The notes: generated by a model from the letters alone, not told the origin. Positions 1-14,618 are shown, counted from the first letter of the stretch. The stretch: DNA of 64,000 nt from Mactra quadrangularis (GCA_025267735.1 CM046300.1:31753322-31817321); one strand, 5' to 3'. Made by a program: numbers and translations.

Positions 1-3000
1 GCAATAAATATCGGTTCAATGGTTTGATTTTCAGTGACATAAATAATAGTAATATAGGTTCGGAATAAATGTCACGAAAATCAAATTTTAATCAAAGATT
101 TTCTGTGAGATATGGCAATCTAAACGTATATTTTAGTGCAATAACGTCACTTACGAAAAGCTAAGAATAAACTGCTTTTAGACTCCATCGTTGATCGTTT
201 CTGAACCAGTAGTGACATTAGCTTTGTTATCAATTTATTGTCATTTGCCGATAACTTTTTGTTTTTGAAATTCGTGATCGGTACTCAATCATGATTGCTT
301 AATATTATACCTGTTTAAAGAATGTTTTGTTCACATGGCGAGAACTTGTCAACTCGCTAGAATGTAATATTAGTAAAAAATTGAGTAAAGTCAAAGAAAC
401 TAGTAAGTGTAGCGTCAGACGAGTAAAACAAAACATTCGAAATCGTATAAGATGTAATTAAGAAAAACGTGTAAAGCACATGAGAGTAAAGCCATGTTAA
501 GTTGCAGCTGTTTTATATAATAATTGTCACGAACATGTAATCACATTTTGATAGCGTTGATGTACATGATGAATATTATTGTTTATATATATCAAACAGG
601 CGATACTATATACACCAAAGCAGAAAGAAACGTACAATATATATATACATTACAATAACTCACAAGGGCGTGGAATTCCTATGCCCGACCTGTCCGACTC
701 GTACATTTATGTCTGTGAACAAGTAAATTTTTCCAGCCCACTTGTCCATTAACTAGTAAACGTTTAAGATAGAAATACTTAATAATGTAAATGTTTCAAT
801 TATATTTAGCATTGGACTATTTCATTCAACTATTTATTATATTAAGTAGGCATTTCATATAATAGTTCACTATATTTTTTGAGTATTGAACCTCTTGATA
901 AAGACAAGTAGAAACAAATTGAATTCCCATACCCCTACTTGCCTTAACACAAAGAAATCGATTTAAATATCATTCGCCTTATTAGAGTCAGTAAATAAAT
1001 ATGTTTTTACAGTTACAGTATTCATTAAGTTTTCTTATATATATATCATATTTTATAGTTATGGATACTTTTCAGACATTGACTTGTATTGTATAGTTTT
1101 AGTAGCATCATTTTTCCCTTTAGATGTACAAGCGATAGGATGATAACCTCAAATTGCTATTTTTGAGAAAACAAATTTCTAAGTTAAGCCATTTGCTAAA
1201 TTACAAATTAAAACAAATGAGTGTGTAACCACTTACAAGGGTAACGTGACACAGTAATTGAAATGTAAATTTACACTCAGATACTATTGATGTGTTTACT
1301 GACAAAATGATATATATTATCTAACAAGCAATATTCATTCCTGGAAGCGGACATAACAGTATAGAGTGTGTACATTAAATTGAGAAAGTGAATAATTCAA
1401 GTATCACGTATGTGAACACATCACTTAGTTTAAATTATGGTTAACGTAAAACGTAAGTAAATACAAATACTTTATACAATGTAGTATATGCCTTTAACAA
1501 AAATTGAATGAGTAGTAGTCAGTGTTTGAAGTCTTTTGAACTCGTGAGCATAAACATGACTAAAGGTATGTTTTCTAATGTTAAGCAATGCAAATTGATG
1601 ACGTAATTGCGTAAGATCACGATTATGTGAAAAGTTCACTTGACGGTAGAGACATTTGTGTCATGATTATAATTACGATATTTGACTCTAAGATACAGAA
1701 CAAAATCTAACAACTTTAACGCCTGGTGTATGACGTTTTCACAAAGTTTTATTAACAAAAGAATGCTAAAGTTTCTTAAAATAGGTAGATAGACAATTAG
1801 ATTACGTTTTACATTTACAAATAGTAAGCAGTATTACTGTTTATAGCATTGCTTGTAAAATGCGTGCCAACTTATGAAGCTTATGACCTCTTTATTGCAA
1901 TAAATCAGATGTGTGTTTTTCATTTTGCAAGAGATTGATTATAAAAATATTCAACACGTCTTTTAAAATTGTTACAGTCAATTAGAATGTTGCTTTCTGG
2001 ATGGCAAAATATTAATGAATTAAATGAAACCTCATAAAGCGGTGCATAAAGAACGAGGATTCGCGATTTAATGAATTTTGAACAAGAACTTGCACATTTA
2101 CGAGAAATATGCCCCTCAATCACATAACAAATTGAAATCTATATGAAATGGAGAAAATAAATCCTTGATTAATGTTGTTACAGTCAAGGATATTTAGGTT
2201 ATTTCACTTTTAGTAGAATCACTCGAGTAATATTACGTATAAATTTGCCATAAATTGCAAATAATTCGCACATTGAAAATACAGAGTGCTTCAATGAGCA
2301 GATCCTCTTTGAAAAAATTCTGTTATAATATGATGAACGATAAAATCATGAATAAGAATATAGAAATATACCAGGACTCAATCAATGCATTATTTGTGTA
2401 TTTAATACGCCAGTTTTCTATTTATGTACAAATTTGTAAACGCATTTAGACATCTGATTTACTTTTATTACATTGATGATTGCATATTAAAATAACAATC
2501 GATCGCTCTTATTGCTCGACGTTGTCATAACCTGATACTTCGAGTTGTAATATATCGTTGATTATAGTTTAAGCTTTCATATCCTAATGTTTTACTCAGC
2601 TTTGGTTTAATTGAGTTTAATGAAAACGTCTCACGTTATAACCTCCATAGCATCGCACGTATTCCTTCTATTGTTTCTAGTGAATGACAAGGGGTACACT
2701 AGTCAACACATATTTTTAAAGAGATAATGAAAGTGTTTTGATTGTTTGTTTTGGGGTTTTACGGCGCACCAACACAGAAAGTGTTTTGAAAAAGTAATTC
2801 AAAATTTGAAACATGATATGTAGCATTAAATAACCTAATTATAAATATAATTGTATTATTTTTATTGGAAAACTGTACAGTGAACAAATCATAGATTATC
2901 AGGTTGGTGCAATCAAGAAATATGAACAATAATGTAGGCTGTAAAAAGTTGATAAATGTGCTTTGTCTTCTATAATGCCAGCATTACCAAAACAATAATA

Positions 3001-6000
3001 TTCAAGTTATTAATACATGTTAGTTCATAAAACTGTTTTAGATCACACATAATCTTAAGGATTTCACTAAAATCTGCTTTAATTAAAATAATTAACTATA
3101 GCATCGACATCTAAGTTTTATGTATGCTTCATGGTATGACTGTGTTGATTAAATACAGTTAGTTTTCACTGTATTGCTTTAACTCTTCATCTGTAACTCA
3201 TTCACCATAGAAAATGCAAATATTACTCAAATTTAGAAGTATTATAATCGTACCGAGAGGATATTCACATTGGAATGATTTGACAGACTAGATGATTAAT
3301 TGGATATACATGTATATAATATTTAATATTATGAACAAACGTCGTTGTACAACATTAATGACACTTCTTGTGCATGATGAAATAGTACTAAACGGTGATT
3401 TATATTTAATAATTAATGGTTTTTACAACCACGTAGTAACATCTAGACTTTAACATTCGCAAAACATTAAATATTGTTTATTAATGGTTACGTTATTATC
3501 TAAAAGTTACTGAAACCATCTGTTGGTAAATGCGTTGTAGATTTGAGTAAATAAGTGTTATTTAATACATTTTTGTCATTTTTGTAACTGAAGTCTGGCA
3601 ATATTAATGATAAATATTAAACCTTAAAAAACTATGTGTGAGAAACATCGTTCTAAACAATCGATAAAAAACGGTAAAATTACTCACAGTTATAAACTTA
3701 ACACTTTTAATCTATTTCGTAAACTGAAGAAACATGATCATAATTGTATTCATTTATTCCAAACCGGGTTTTCTAATTACTCTTACGATAATCAGTGGCT
3801 TCACATAGCATGTCTAATAATTATGGTAATACTGTAGTACTGTAAAATTTAATGTGGAAAACAAGTGTTAGTTTTTAATGATATGCTATAGAAGAAGTAA
3901 TAAGAACTATATGATTTTTACAATTCTCCAATGATATATAAGTTATTGACTTATTACAAATATTATTCCTCTCATAGTACTTATGTCTTGTCATTCAGAC
4001 TGAAAACGTCATATACATTAAGTAATGTTTAATTAGGCTTACTTCCATTCTGATGTTAACGAGAAGTGCATTACTGTTATTACTGTTATTGCATTATAAA
4101 GACTATACTCGTAATAAGTAGAATTCCATTATAAACTTGTAACAATACTTTGGTTATATAGAGAGTGAATGTGTCATGTTATATAATATTTCCTACATGT
4201 TTGTCACGGAAAATATCGTAAAAGTTTAATTCTAAACATATGTGGTCGGCACGGTTCCGAGTCAAAAACACTATGTATACATACATGTACATTTCTCCAA
4301 AAATGGAAGTGTTTCACTAACGTTCAATTAGTAGCCAGTTTTCCCATCTTAAATTATTCTAAATTTTGGAATGCACGTATATACAGCTTAGGCCTTGCTC
4401 TTTCGATTGACACAACTATATTTTGCATTCGCTGTATAATAAGTTCATCGGCCGTTAAAAAAACTAAGTTCTACACGGATTTTAATTAATTGACATAAAA
4501 GTTATTTCCCGAGCCTAGGAAAGAAATTTTTGTTTTCATTCATTAGTTTGTCAGTTACGAAGTTTTATAAAGATCTTACGGAAATGAATTAAAATGGAAT
4601 AGTAATTAACAATGGTGGTTGAACCGATTTAAAACGTATGTTTATATATATTTTGCGTTAAATTGGCTTTGATAGTATGTCTTCAAAATGTTTCAATGTA
4701 AGTAAAATAGATTTTGATTAAAGAGAATTTCCTTCTTCCGTGGTGTGATCTTGAGTAATAATAGTTTCTGACACGGCTTTTAACGTCGTTTCAACCAATT
4801 AAAGAGAAATGAAAAGATAAATTAAATAAAACATAGACTAGACTCAATTGTATGAGTGTTAACCAACATCTTGCACATTTTGTAGAAATATGTTCTGCAA
4901 TCACACTGTACATAAAAATGTGATAATGCAAATATTGTCCACGTTAATGTAGCAACAATCAACGATATAAAAGAGTTTTTATCTTTTTTAGAATCATGCA
5001 ATGACATGCCTTACAAAATCATTGTAATTTTCATTGAATAAACTCTTTTGAAATACAAGAATCAAGTACGTAAATGGATAGATTTTCATTCAATGTTGTG
5101 ATATTATAAACTATGATTGATTTTATTTCTTTTAAATATTTACGCATCATGTTTAATAGGTATTAATGATGTAGGGTTTTCTTTTAATTTATCAGAAACA
5201 AACAGTCATTTAACATCTCCAATAAACATTAATAGACAATGTTAAGTTAAACCTCAGTTGTAATGGAATAAACTTAATCTTCTTTACTTGATCACGTCCA
5301 CATCTTACATAAAGTGTCTCATTTCCAATGTTTATACCTTCAGTACACGTAACACACCCTGTTTAGACCATGCTTAATTAAAATGTTGTTAAGCTTCAAC
5401 TCAAGTTTGACAAACTTAGGTACCTATTCACAAAAACACACAAACAAAAAACGAAAACACTAATATTTTACGACAAAAATGCATTGTATATTTTTTAATG
5501 GACAAAACATCATCATAATATGAAACCATGGTATAAATTTAATATAAAATGACAAGTGTTTTTTTCACGAAAAATATATATTGTATTGATGGCAAGGTTA
5601 TGATAAATTGCTTACAATGAATAACGACATTGCCGAACACACTTTTCCCTGAAAGAAATTGTTACTATCCGATCCCGGAACACGGACCAATTTTAAGAAA
5701 ATTTCACCCACAATTTTGTTTTTATTTGGATTGAGGACTCTAAAAAATACGCTAACGCGGACGCTTAACACAATTCCAGTATGGCATGGACTTATTTGAT
5801 GCTGTGTTTACCATAGAATTTGTCAGACGAGACGATTTGATGATGTATTATTATATCTAAGTAAAACCCTTTTATAGAAGAATATTGTTTTACATTACAT
5901 TGTATACCATTAAATCAATGCTACAACATCCATTTATGGATTTTTTATGTAAGGTACATTTTTACCCGACAGCATTGTCGGCTTTAGATATCGGTGAACT

Positions 6001-7431
6001 TTTAGATTTGACCCTTAGTGAGGATTTTATTAGCCAATCGGATCAAGTTAAATGTATCACGTGTCTATTTTGACCTATAGCTGATAAGTATTTCAGCTCC
6101 TTTGTTTAACTTATTTAGATAACATCAATTTATTTTACTCTAGTTAATTAATACCACCACCTCCAGCTCCTCCTCCTTCGCTTTGTTTGTTAATGAAATG
6201 TTTATTACTTTTTATTTTTTATGACATGATAATTGTATTACTTATGTATAGTTAAATACATTTTCATTTCTGTTCATTATCATGATTAAACTTTTATGTA
6301 CTTATTACTTCTTAGTGGTCTTGCCGTCCAGATATGCCATTTCGGCTTGTATATATCTTGTATATTTTTGTTTATGGCATTTAAAATAAAATCCCATTTC
6401 AATCAATTTCTGTTGTTTTTTGCCTCATGCCCTACTAGTAGGTACTTGTGATGGACAGCACATAAATACCAGTAGCTGGTCAAACTAGGGAACGAACAAT
6501 TATCGGGTATTGTCATTGGTTGATGTAAATAATTATAACAAAAAAAATGCGTTTTGATACTACGCGAACATGGTACACTCAGAACATGTAAAACAATATA
6601 AATTCTCACAATTCCTTAATGAAATGAAACGCCAACTAATCTTGTCGAAATATCATATATTGGTAAGTTACATGCAAAAGGAGTTTTACTGCAGGCTTAA
6701 TAAAAACAATGGTCATAGGTGAACAGTACGGAGCCTAAATTGACTTTAACCTCTTTAAACTGGAAATGTCGATAGTTTATTAAGCTGTACTAGACTTATA
6801 AAAACAATTACAATACTCTTGTGATATGAAGGTCCAATGACATATGTCAACTGACGATTCTCTTCACTAATTATAAAGTAATTTGTCTGGATATACAGAA
6901 AATGATGTGATACATCCATCAGACAATAAACGAATTCAGACTACGAAACTTACTAAAATGAAACAAACAATTAACATTAGTTCAATGACTTATGAAGAAT
7001 ATAATATATATATAGTCAAGTAAAATGACGAAGAAAGTTCAAATAGGTGTTTTCCGAAAGGCTTTTCTTACACGACATTGTTTGATTCGAGTTAGAATTG
7101 TTTAACAATGGACAAAGATATAAAATACTTTTTTCCCTCAATCATCTACATACAAAAAACGAAACCAACGTAAAGCATCTTGATTGCTACCAAATAGAAA
7201 ACGTTCAATATTTTTGCCAATAGAATATATACATGTAAATTGTAAGGTAGTTATTAATTTGATATACAGACATAACTTGAATATCAATGGTCTGCTTTAC
7301 ATGACGATTATCTTCGTCTGTGGAATCTTATTAATGACATTAATGTCATCATTGTCTGGAAGGTTTTTTAAACTACATACTACTAAAATGTGTCACTTGA
7401 TATTCAACCTAAAATGCTACTGATATTATTA
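1..7431. other. Upstream non-coding DNA
   Basis: This is AT-rich sequence with stops in all frames at short intervals. All open frames are under 70 codons except one of 79 beginning near 7184, and none resembles a known domain. The only recognisable item is the SINE 3'-end-like fragment near 2738. Weak similarity between about 2080-2130 and 4855-4910 (both contain CTTGCACATTT-like text) may mark an old interspersed repeat. Confidence 0.6.
2738..2785 (-). repeat. Fragment of SINE 3' end
   Basis: The + strand reads TTTTACGGCGCACCAACACA after a TTGTTTGTTTTGGGG run. This resembles the distal (3') ends of the SINEs at 16.86 kb (TTAAACGGCGTAGCAACACA) and 30.2 kb (TTAACGCCGTGTCAACACA). No tRNA head lies nearby, so this looks like a 5'-truncated copy. 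Confidence 0.5.
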
Positions 7432-7570
7432 GTTACACAGTCAGTTACTGACCGGATACGGTGTGATACCGGGTCAGTAAATTAATATTGGGTGAGAGCG
7501 TAGCTCGAGCCCAATATTTATTCACTGACCCGGTATCACACCGTATCCGGTCAGTAACTGACTGTGTAAC
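7432..7570. mobile_element. 139-bp near-perfect hairpin MITE
   Basis: The arms 7432-7478 and 7524-7570 are perfect reverse complements for 47 bp, starting GTTACACAGTCAGTTACTGA. Pairing continues inward with few mismatches to a GAGC-GTA-GCTC tip at 7496-7506. The whole element can therefore fold into one hairpin. No clear target duplication was found. A degenerate relative of the arm text (TTACTGACTGGATAT, then GGTCAGCACGTGACC) occurs at about 7804-7865. Near-perfect arms suggest recent insertion or gene conversion. Confidence 0.85.
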
Positions 7571-10500
7571 GAATTTATCTTACCGAGTACCCCCATCTGA
7601 ATTTTAGCATCAAAGAACACGGACAAGAATCGTCGCTTGGCTGCCATCTTGTTTATTGACCGAAAGGAACCGAAACGCGACTGTTATTGACGAAAAGGAC
7701 ACACAATATTGACTCAGTGAACTCCCCTTATCGATGTAGTTAGTTCAATTAATTTTGGAGTAGAAAAATAAGGTTTCGTCAGCGCTATCATTTATAAATT
7801 TTGTTACTGACTGGATATTAGAATCTACTGACCTAATATGGGATAATACATGGTCAGCACGTGACCGCTCTCGGCCAATGAAAAACGAGTATTCTGTACG
7901 AGGTAAGATAATGCATAAAGTTATTACCTTGTACATGTATTTAACCATTCCAATTTTCATGTCATTGTACCATTCTAATATAATTTAAGTATTCAAAGTT
8001 TAAACATTCAATTACATATACGACAGACGATGGGACGACAACCGTCAAACCTGTTAAAATACTCAATTAAAATAAACATTAGATGATAATTTTCTATCAC
8101 CATTTTCATGAAACACTGCTTTTCAATTTGTAAACATACTAAACATGCCGCAAATAAGAAACGTGAACCAGTAAAACATATAAAATCAATTGATAAAGTA
8201 AAATGCAATCTTGTTCGCATTAATAGTTATTTGCACTACCTCTGGTAAATATATATCGGTTAAGCCTGCATAGTGATGACTTGCAAAAAGCATGAACAAA
8301 ACACAAAATGACATTAGGTGAAAGGCACATTAAACTGATGCATCTTGTGATGCATGAAATAGAGCAAATCATCAATTCGACATCCTCATGAGCAGCACTT
8401 CCTTATATCGGCGAGATAAAATGGTAAGAACAAGATGTCGAATGAGTCATATTAAATTAACGTATTTGATCTTACTGAAAATCTAAGCTTAAAACAACAT
8501 AAAGAGATTATTTACTCGCCAAACAGCAAGGAACACAAAAATGCATCAAAAGAACTGTCACTCACCGACACATGTCTGTAAAAAATCGGAAATTGGTGAC
8601 CCTAAGCGTAGAAGAATCTAAAATCCATTAAAAGAAGAACAAGTTGGAAAGAACAACTATTAACAAGAAGACAAATGTATATAAATTATTTTTAGTGTAT
8701 ATAAAGTTATCTTCTGGTTGAGCGCATGTCAAAGGTTTTGATCCCACATTTATATAACTCTGTACATTATATCAATTCATGATGAAGAAATTATATAGTC
8801 AATGTTTATAGCAGCGATCTTCCTTTTTTGTGTGGTTTGACCTTGTCGTTTAAGTTTTGTAAGCGGCTTATTTTTGACCTTCCTGAAAACCAGACGTAAT
8901 AGAAAGGTCATTTAAATTGTATTTCCTTGTCTCCATGTAAGATAGATTTACTAGGATGTAATGGAGACAATGTTTGGTTTTCAGTGTATTTGAATAATCC
9001 ATGCAGACAAAGGTGAATAATTTGTAAGGAGTAAAATAACGTCCGATTGGAATTCGTTAAAGAATTGTTAAGATGACTGAGTGATGAATGTTTAGCATGC
9101 AGTCACAAAACGAGACTGAGTTTTATTTTTTATATTTCTATTGTTCGTGTTAATCTGTTCATGTTGAAATTTGTGATAAGACGTGTACATCAGTGTACAA
9201 CATCGAGACTGTCAGACATAATAATATGGGGAACATAATTGAAGTATAAAAAGGAGAAAACATAATCTCAGTTTTTGAGTGGTTTGTGAAATAATAAAGA
9301 GATCTTTATGCAAAGAAGACTTCGATTCAGATATTGTTTTGTCATACATTTTGAACATACATTTAATTATTGTTTATTCATTACCCGAACGCATATGATC
9401 AATGATTGTTACTTATTGAAGACGTACACGCTATTTGCTAACATTTCATATTTTGGTCGTATTGCAGTTAATCTTTAGATACGTTACATACAAAAATATG
9501 CACCAGCTATATGATAATAGCAATTACGGAAAGTATTGTATTTTGATTCGAACTCAAAATCGGCTTTGTACTGTATCGGACAACCTTTATAAACCCAAGT
9601 TTTACATGAGCACATTATGCTACTGACCGACAATGTTTTGAAATTTCTCTGAACACAAGAACATTAAAACGTTTTTATTTTTGTTTCTTACGCATATTTT
9701 TTTAACGTTGTAGGGTTTCTTTTGACGAGTATATGATACTATTCATCTAAAGTAATGCTTTATAATTAAGTTTATCCATTAGCAGTTTAATGATTCACAA
9801 CTCTACGTGCTTTGGAAAAGGTCAAAGTTATTGAACAAGAAATGTCCAGACTATATCCAGAATTAAAGAATGTGATTTCCCCCAGTGGTACAAATACACT
9901 TTCAGAGTTACAGTGAAATATGTGTACATAGAACAATGTGGTATAATCCTAGGTTTGTGCTTTTGCAGTAATAATGTGAAAAAATGTGTTTGTAGTGCCT
10001 GTGTGCGTATGGGAAAAGTACCCGTAAAATTGAATTCCAAACAAGGTTTGAGTTGCAACGAATTCATACAAGATATTGTTTTCTTTGACTAATTTAACAT
10101 TCAATATAACCGCACTGTGATGTTCCAAATTTAAAATCAGACTGTTAATTTGTTTTGTTTTATTTCCTGTGACTTTATATAAATGAACCAAACGTTTGCA
10201 TAAAACATGCTCATTTTTTGCAAGTTTTTTTCCAAGAATTGTTTTTCTATAGAAAATATGTAGGGCGTGCTATGATTAAAATCATCAATCATCTTGGTAA
10301 AACATACACATCGTTTGATTACTCGTCGTAAATTTTTCTTTGTCTTTTGATTCATTAAGTTGCATTGCATTTGCGGTTAATATTTCCCCCACTTTCTAAT
10401 TAAATCTAAGACTGAGAAATATCAAAATTAAGCTAAGATAATAATTGGAATGGGCATTGTTTTAGAGTGCGTTGATGTGAAATTATCACGTTTTTCTCTC

Positions 10501-11799
10501 GAATAGTTAGTTGTAAATGAAGACTTAAAAACAAATTAAAATAACTACAAATAGATAGATAGTACAAATCAGATGAACATGTGCAATTACTAGAGTTTGG
10601 TACTATTTTGAATCGTTGGTCTTAGCAACGTGTTTTATTGGGCAAGTCAAACATTTCTATTTACCCAGATCTTTAAGGTTGGCTTATAATTATTTGAATC
10701 TCACCAAGGGTCATGTTTATGTGATCATTTAAACACCACCACTTGCATGAATACTTCTTAAACACTCGCTAATCAGCACTTTTATACAGTATTAAAAGAC
10801 ATTTATACCTTTTGTTGTCAAACATTTTATTCCCAATTGTCATGAGCCAAGCATTAAATCCACTCACAGACAAGAATATTAATCGGCAGTTTTTGTTATG
10901 ATATATGATTGTTTATAGGAAATAAACTTTCAGAACATTTGGCATAGCGTTATGTATTGTTTTGGAGCCAAAAATGTGACCACTATGTTTTGGATTTTTA
11001 TTTAGGTAGATCACGTTATTTATCGGATTGGTTAAAAGCATTATCAAAGATATATACATGCGGTATATAGCAAATTATTTATTTTATTCACTGTATATTA
11101 TGGCATTGCCTGAAGGAGTCTTCGTGATATATGATACAAGATTTAAATCCACATACATTTTATGATACTAATAACAGTTTATTGGTGCACATGAATCTAC
11201 AAAATTAAACAGGTATTGTTGACTGCTTTGGTAAATGAACCAAAGGTAATGATTAGAAAAAGGCGAAATACTACGGATATAATAACTATTACACAACTAA
11301 AAAAAGAAAATAATATCCATCATTTGTTAATAAAATTAATGTCTGTGTTTCGTCTATGTCTTGTCATAAAGAAATATCATTGTTATAATATATATAACAT
11401 ATTCATTATATAATACAAAACGTTTTCGATTTTAAAACCATTGCTATTTTCTCAACCAAAACATGCCCACATGCTAAATAAAAGTATATAAGAAAACTGT
11501 TAACTACGATATTGCCAGATGCGTCTACCACTTATGAATTTATTGTCCTTACTGCGACAATAAGATAAGCGACCATTCGGTGATATTGTTTTAGAAAACC
11601 CAATATATTTCTGCTTGCTGTGGAATTAAGAGACACTCGGAAACCGTGTAGTAGAGTAAGAAGTGTGATGAATTACTGCGATATATCAACTTATGAAACC
11701 AATAAACATATTTTATCTTAAGCAATTCCATTAGTGGTATCAATGGTTTTAATACAAAAAAGATAAATTACGTACTGTTGAGTGTTGATATTTCTTCAG
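7571..11799. other. Upstream non-coding DNA with small palindromes
   Basis: No coding sequence is recognisable. At about 8337-8452 there is a block with GATGCATC repeated 14 bp apart, followed by ATTCGACATC and, about 65 bp later, its reverse complement GATGTCGAAT. This looks like a small decayed inverted-repeat element. The rest is plain AT-rich sequence. Confidence 0.5.
8374..8448. repeat. Short inverted-repeat element remnant
   Basis: ATTCGACATC near the left end and GATGTCGAAT near the right end bracket about 55 bp that contains TTATATCGGCGAGATAA. Just upstream, GATGCATC occurs twice. The size and structure fit a tiny MITE or hairpin remnant. No target duplication was identified. Confidence 0.4.
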
Positions 11800-11945
11800 T
11801 TTGCAGTGAGCTCAACGTCACGACAACAATATTTGAGACCGATGCGTATTGGAATTTTAGACCCAACTGAGATAAAACTGACGTGAGTTTGCATACGTCA
11901 GTCAGACTTGGACGATCACAACTAGAATTCATTACTGTTTGAAAA
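11800..11945 (+). promoter_or_regulatory. Probable 5' UTR or proximal promoter of the receptor gene
   Basis: Two pyrimidine-led AG sites end at 11799 (TTTCTTCAG) and 11806 (TTTGCAG). Either could be the acceptor for an upstream non-coding exon; I recall that vertebrate TRHR genes also have a 5' non-coding exon. Between here and the ATG are three CRE-like half sites: ACGTCA at 11815-11820, TGACGT at 11879-11884 and ACGTCA at 11895-11900. No clear TATA box is seen, and the transcription start cannot be placed. Confidence 0.3.
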
Positions 11946-12731
11946 ATGGATTTAAATGACACTTTAGCGGTAAATGCCACATTAGCGGCAAATGCTACTT
12001 TAGTAAAACCAACTGAAGGTACTTTGCTAAAGATGGAATATAGTAATTTGTACCGAATTATAGCGGTTACAATAAATGTAACATTATTTGTGGTAGGGTT
12101 TATAGGTAATGTTTTAGTGGTTATTGTTGTTTTAAGAACACGTAACATGAGAACGCCAACTAATTGTTATTTAATGAGTCTTGCAATTGCCGATTGTTTA
12201 GTTCTTATATCGGCAACACTTCCGGCGATACCAGAAACTTTTTATCAAATTGATGAATGGCCTTTCGGACGCGTAATGTGTTCTATATTAATATTTTTAC
12301 AATATCTGAGTGTAGATACGTCGTCTATGTCAATTACAGCATTCACAATGGAAAGATATATAGCCATATGTCACCCTCTGAGATCGCAAAGAATGTGCAC
12401 AGTGAGAAGGGCCAAAAGAATCATTGCCGGAATTTGGATATTTGGAATTTTGTATTGCTCACCGTGGCTTGGATTAACTAAGCTATTAAAAGAACAACGA
12501 GCAGACACTGTTGTAGAAGTGTGTCGAGTACGATTAGATAGAAAGCAATATACAGCTTATTACATGACAGATTTGATATTATTTTATATCATACCATTAT
12601 TAATTGCTGCAGTTCTGTATGCCTTGATTGCGAGAATTTTATTCAGAACAAATATATCCCAACAAAGTGATGATATAAATACGATGAATGGTAGAAACAG
12701 GAGAAATCGTCAAATGACTTCAAGACTGCAG
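11946..12731 (+). CDS. TRHR: TRH-receptor-like GPCR, coding exon 1 (residues 1-262, TM1-TM5)
   Basis: This exon encodes the extracellular N-terminus to intracellular loop 3 of a class A peptide GPCR. By family, such receptors sit in the plasma membrane and couple mainly to Gq/11. Visible landmarks: N-glycosylation sequons at N4, N10 and N16; TM1 about 36-62 with GN at 54-55; TM2 with LAIAD (D83); C112 before TM3 and C193 in loop 2 as the likely disulfide; ERY at 136-138; TM4 W164; TM5 P217 and Y225. ERYIAICHP and LIARILF match vertebrate TRHR closely. The start is firm: an in-frame TGA at 11940-11942 lies one codon upstream and the context is AAAATGG. The exon ends CAG|GTAATG in phase 0; reading on adds only six codons before a stop. 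In invertebrates this family is reported to bind EFLGamide-type peptides rather than TRH itself (family knowledge). Confidence 0.93.
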
Positions 12732-14618
12732 GTAATGCTAAATAATGTTTAATTAACATTTATCTTTGTAAATTCTACCATGGAACACAGCGCTTTATTT
12801 TCTAATTCCAATTGAAACAGCATCACGAATATTACAAAATACATGGTTTGCGGTAAACATGTTAAGCCCTTGCAGTTATATAATAACATCTTGTAGTACT
12901 ATTGACTCGAAATACGATCATTACGAGACGTATTGTTACCGAAGACCATGAGAAAGTTCACATTGAAAGCTCATTTGAATTCCTTTGTAGGAAAACTCTA
13001 TCTATATATATATATAATACAGTCAGGTATTAGAATGCTGTTTCATAAATATAATATAATTGTCGCACTTCTTCTACCAAATGTTTGTATCGGAGAATGA
13101 AACGGATTGACATTTTTCGAAGAAATAAAATGTATTATTTATTATGTATTACTAGTACTTCAATACTCTAAAGGTGCACTTTATAAAGTATCACATGACC
13201 TAACTAGACACTAAATTTCTTGGAATTCTTGGAATTGTACATAATTTAGTACGTCGTCGTGTTACGCAGACTTCGTAACATTAACTGTTTCTCTATTTAT
13301 ACCTCGTTTGTGTAATTTATGCTTAATGTGGTTTTAAAGACCCAGCAATATATTCAAATGTCATTACCTTGTACGTCATAGAGCAGTATTAAACGTGAGT
13401 ATTGTATGTATATAACTGGTGCTTTCGAAGACAAAGTAATAAATTTTACATAACTAATTTATTATTCAAAGAATACTGAAAATGTTACAGTAACACAAAA
13501 TAAAACGGATGTTTACTTCAATACATCAGCATTCACAGAAAATAAACAAACAAATATAATAATAACAAATAAGAAGATCGCGAACGTCTACAATCCATCA
13601 TTGTTAAAGTATTTACTGTATGCTACCAAGACGTTTTCTAGCAGGATGTTAAAACACTTTCAATTTGAAACGATACAAGCAATTTGTTTTAAGATTCGGT
13701 GAGCTACATGTAAAACCACCGGGTTTCGATAAGCAGAAAAGCAAAGCAATCGAGTAAGAACGGATATTTTAAACACATATCAGGATGTGTTTATATATAT
13801 GTTTATTCCGATTTTCTGTTAGTGTTACTTGTCATGCTTATCGTATTTTAGACAATTGACGTACAAAAAAAACCAAAAAAAAAAAACAACTACAAACAAA
13901 ACAATTTAAGTTAAATCAAATAAACTTTAAATACTAAATTATTCATTACACATATTCTCATACAAAGTCAAATCTAAATTCATAGGGATAAAACAGTCGA
14001 TGTTTGGATATAGAATCTATAAGTTTTCAACCAGTACACACTATGTTACCGGTGGTTTAAAAACTTCAATAAATAAGCCGAATAAGCCAAAGTGACAACC
14101 ACATTAGAGATTGATATAATCAATTAGAACAGTAGAATAAATGTCAGTTACATGTATTAAATTGACTTCTTTTTCCTCTCTTGGTGCTTTAAATTCTATT
14201 AACGAAGTAGTTGTCACACTGAAATAACGCTTGAACCTTTCGAATAAAACTGCGTCTAAATGTATAGTGGTTTTTAGAATATTATAATGACATTTTCTCC
14301 CTCCTATGAACACAGTCTTAATCCCAAGCTAAACCTTAAAACTATTTATTAGTTAATGCAGTGAGATACTTTTCCAGGAAGAGTCTACAGAAATTGAAAT
14401 TAAAATATCTAGGGACGTGATTTTATTTTACCGATGTTATATTATACGTTCTGTCCTATCATTTGGTTAGACATGACCAAAGTATACCTAGTACATTGAA
14501 TAACAACTGTTTTTGTTGATATCTAATGACACTGTATATCTCGTCTCCATGGTTCAAAATGTAGATTAAGGTAACAAGAGAAATGTTCACTCTGAAAATA
14601 ATGTATCGTTCATTTGCA
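12732..14618. other. Intron 1 start: nothing specific
   Basis: AT-rich intronic sequence with short TA runs (for example near 13000-13018) and an A-rich stretch near 13866-13890. No coding, RNA or mobile feature is supported. Confidence 0.5.

Noticed and set aside
11768..12148. 126-codon open frame on the minus strand
   Set aside because: Antisense shadow of receptor exon 1 and its 5' flank; low-complexity Thr/Ser/Val text without a domain.
12257..12481. 74-codon open frame on the plus strand
   Set aside because: Out-of-frame shadow inside receptor exon 1.
12732..12752. Receptor ending after TM5 by read-through of the exon 1 donor
   Set aside because: The donor is strong and the downstream exon restores the expected TM6-TM7; six extra codons then a stop is simply intron sequence.
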